Positions 5,351 to 6,725 of a stretch of 6,725 bases of DNA are shown one piece after another; position 1 is the first letter of the stretch; the number at the start of each line of letters is the position of its first letter. The DNA comes from Methanosarcina sp. (lineage in GTDB: Archaea > Halobacteriota > Methanosarcinia > Methanosarcinales > Methanosarcinaceae). The translations under genes and the position numbers were made by a program. The notes under the pieces were generated by a model. It had not been told where the DNA came from, did not search any database, and saw nothing but the letters and a program-made list of their open reading frames with translations. The DNA lies in NCBI GenBank assembly GCA_017883485.1, contig JADGNM010000142.1, forward strand, positions 1 to 6,725, written 5' to 3'.

Positions 5351-5370
5351 AAAGCGATCTGACAATAAGG

Positions 5371-5378
5371 ATTTAACC
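5371..5378 (+). promoter_or_regulatory. Candidate TATA box of the M24 peptidase gene
   Basis: ATTTAACC is centred about 27 bases before the ATG at 5401, the distance expected if transcription begins at the start codon. No ribosome site lies between them. The match to the TATA consensus is only moderate. Confidence 0.3.
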
Positions 5379-5400
5379 AAACACGCCTGAATTACCTTGC

Positions 5401-6570
5401 ATGACATGTCCAGAATTCAGCATAAAACAGGCCCTTAACGAAGCAGGGACTGATGCTTATCTTACGACAGGGAATATTCACAATTCCGATATTTACTATG
5501 TCACCCACTTCCTGGCTTCCGACGAATTCGCTTACCTGCAGACTGCAGCAGGAGCTGAAATACTTTTAATTTCAGAAATGGAAAGGGGGAGGGCTCAAAT
5601 AGAGTCAAGGATTTCTATTATTAAAACGACTCAGGATTTTGGCTTCCGGGAGAAGTTCAAGGAGAAAAAAGATGCTTCGATGGCCTATACAGACTGTATA
5701 TCGGAGTTGCTCATAGCGGAAAGGATTAAGAGAGTTGCAGTACCTTACGATTTTCCAACGTTTTACTCGAATTGCCTTAAAGAAGCAGGTTTTACAATAG
5801 TACCTGTAAAAAGTCCGTTTAGAAAAATGAGGAGTCGTAAGAAACCTGAGGAAATTGAGGCTATTAAATATGCCCAGATGGCAGGAGAGAAAGCTATGGA
5901 AGCAGCGATCGCTATGATAGCAGGAGCTGAGGAAAAGGGAGGAATCCTGTATTACAAAGGGCAGCCACTTACTGGCATTAAAGTGAATACAGTCATTGAC
6001 CATACGCTGCTTGATTTTGGATGTGAAACTGAAGAAATTATTGTTTCATGCGGAGAGGATACAGCAAATTGCCATGGGACAACAGAGGGTCTCCTCAGGG
6101 CAAATGCGCCAATAATTCTAGATATATTTCCAAGGAGCAAGAAAAAGCGTTATTTTGCAGATATGACGCGCACGGTTATCTATGGAGAAGCTACAAAAGA
6201 GCTTAAAGAAATGTACGAAGCTGTGCGTACAGCCCAGGAAAAAGCGCTTGCAATGATCAGGCCAGGCGTGTCTGCTGCCAATATGCACAATGCAGTCTGT
6301 GACACATTTGAGAAGCTGGGCTATGACACATATAAGAGCGGGTCGAAGGTTGGATTTGTTCATTCAACAGGGCACGGAGTCGGACTGGATGTGCATGAAC
6401 TTCCAGGAGTCGGAGAAACTGAAGTTTTACTTGAGACGGGTAACGTGATTACCATCGAACCTGGTCTATACTATCCGGAAATTGGAGGAATCAGACTCGA
6501 AGATCTGGTACTGGTTACTGAAAAAGGCTGTGAGAACCTCACATGGCTAGAAAAGAAATTCGTGTTATAA
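5401..6570 (+). CDS. M24 family metallopeptidase (Xaa-Pro dipeptidase/aminopeptidase type)
   Basis: A full-length 389-residue cytoplasmic enzyme that probably cleaves the bond before Pro in small peptides, helping peptide turnover. Residues 1-140 form the creatinase-type N-terminal domain (DAYLTTGNIHNSDIYYVTHF at 18-37). About 146-380 is the pita-bread catalytic domain, opening with the typical KKPEEIEAIKYAQ. All five binuclear-metal ligands are present: Asp241 (LDIFP), Asp254 (FADMTRT), His325 (HSTGHGVG), Glu353 (TIEPG) and Glu367 (IRLEDL). His225 (CHGTTEG) and His332 (VHELP) fit the catalytic histidines. Methionine aminopeptidase is unlikely because of the N-terminal domain and length. The ATG at 5401 is the only in-frame start after the stop at 5374, and it has no ribosome site, so translation may be leaderless. 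No signal peptide. It appears monocistronic and intact, unlike its neighbours. Confidence 0.95.
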   Translation: MTCPEFSIKQALNEAGTDAYLTTGNIHNSDIYYVTHFLASDEFAYLQTAAGAEILLISEMERGRAQIESRISIIKTTQDFGFREKFKEKKDASMAYTDCISELLIAERIKRVAVPYDFPTFYSNCLKEAGFTIVPVKSPFRKMRSRKKPEEIEAIKYAQMAGEKAMEAAIAMIAGAEEKGGILYYKGQPLTGIKVNTVIDHTLLDFGCETEEIIVSCGEDTANCHGTTEGLLRANAPIILDIFPRSKKKRYFADMTRTVIYGEATKELKEMYEAVRTAQEKALAMIRPGVSAANMHNAVCDTFEKLGYDTYKSGSKVGFVHSTGHGVGLDVHELPGVGETEVLLETGNVITIEPGLYYPEIGGIRLEDLVLVTEKGCENLTWLEKKFVL

Positions 6571-6582
6571 GTTTAAATCATT

Positions 6583-6608
6583 ATATTTAAAACTCAAATA
6601 TTTAAAAC
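6583..6608. repeat. Direct repeat of a TATA-like 11-mer
   Basis: ATATTTAAAAC occurs at 6583-6593 and again at 6598-6608, 15 bases apart, just after the M24 peptidase stop. The copies look like TATA elements and could serve a downstream gene outside the window, or simply reflect AT-rich spacer. Confidence 0.4.
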
Positions 6609-6629
6609 CTTAACTCGGACGAATTCGGG

Positions 6630-6637
6630 TATAAATA
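6630..6637 (+). promoter_or_regulatory. Strong TATA box near the right edge
   Basis: TATAAATA preceded by CGGG is the best match to an archaeal TATA box in the window. Transcription would start near 6655-6663. The first ATG after it (6674) opens only 12 codons (MKFTSAKMMYPY), so the gene served probably lies beyond 6725, or the short frame is a leader. Confidence 0.45.
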
Positions 6638-6702
6638 TTGAATGTAGTCTCATATTCAAAATCAGTCGACATCATGAAATTCACTTCCGCAAAAATGATG
6701 TA

Positions 6703-6715
6703 TCCCTATTAGGGA
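6703..6715. repeat. Short palindrome at the right edge
   Basis: TCCCTA and TAGGGA pair around a single T, followed by ATGTCAAAAA. The layout resembles, loosely, the hairpin plus GGATGTCAA-type end of IS200/IS605 elements, but the stem is only 6 bp and the window ends here. Confidence 0.3.
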
Positions 6716-6725
6716 ATGTCAAAAA

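Larger units (their letters stand above)
4977..5400. other. Stretch with one coding remnant and a short repeat
   Basis: No intact gene is seen. It holds a frame-broken minus-strand remnant (5038-5261), a possible 32-residue plus-strand ORF (5242-5340) and an imperfect repeat just ahead of the M24 peptidase gene. 4977-5037 looks like plain spacer. Confidence 0.5.

Noticed and set aside
6674..6712. 12-codon ORF MKFTSAKMMYPY after the strong TATA box
   Set aside because: Too short and without a ribosome site; it may be a leader but cannot be supported.

Overview
The window looks like chromosomal DNA of a methanogenic archaeon, most likely Methanosarcina. This rests on the AT-rich, widely spaced gene layout, archaeal TATA-like boxes with little or no leader before several starts, a GGAGG/GGTG-type ribosome site at others, and the style of the M24 peptidase. 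The genus is an inference from style; no marker gene (rRNA or methanogenesis gene) is present. The region is accessory-like: about half of it is non-coding or decayed.

Layout: 1-60 is a long imperfect hairpin resembling an IS200/IS605-type end or the structured RNA next to a tnpB gene. 61-507 holds no gene I can support. 508-816 (-) encodes a small two-helix membrane protein. 1016-1377 (+) holds two small ORFs of unknown nature that overlap at TGATG. 1391-1474 is a perfect 6 x 14 bp tandem array directly in front of the ribosome site of a GC-rich SnoaL/NTF2-like gene (1490-1879), which looks imported. 2127-2735 encodes a 202-residue hypothetical protein with a helical N-terminus.

2753-2989 (-) is the start-less C-terminal part of a response-regulator receiver domain. 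3221-4130 (+) carries three envelope-type proteins in a row: a 59-residue two-helix protein, a secreted protein with a duplicated Leu/Val-rich repeat, and a 36-residue single-helix peptide. 4197-4976 (-) is a whole pentapeptide-repeat protein gene broken by seven frame changes; its reading can be rebuilt piece by piece. 5038-5261 (-) is another frame-broken coding remnant. 5290-5350 is a short imperfect repeat. 5401-6570 (+) is the one clear housekeeping-type gene, a full-length M24 metallopeptidase of the Xaa-Pro dipeptidase/aminopeptidase class with all five metal ligands. The right edge has a strong TATA box and a small palindrome.

No set of genes here forms a recognisable defence, metabolic or mobile system. 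The most instructive signals are the decay of at least three minus-strand genes, the perfect tandem array in the leader of an apparently foreign gene, and the cluster of tiny envelope proteins.
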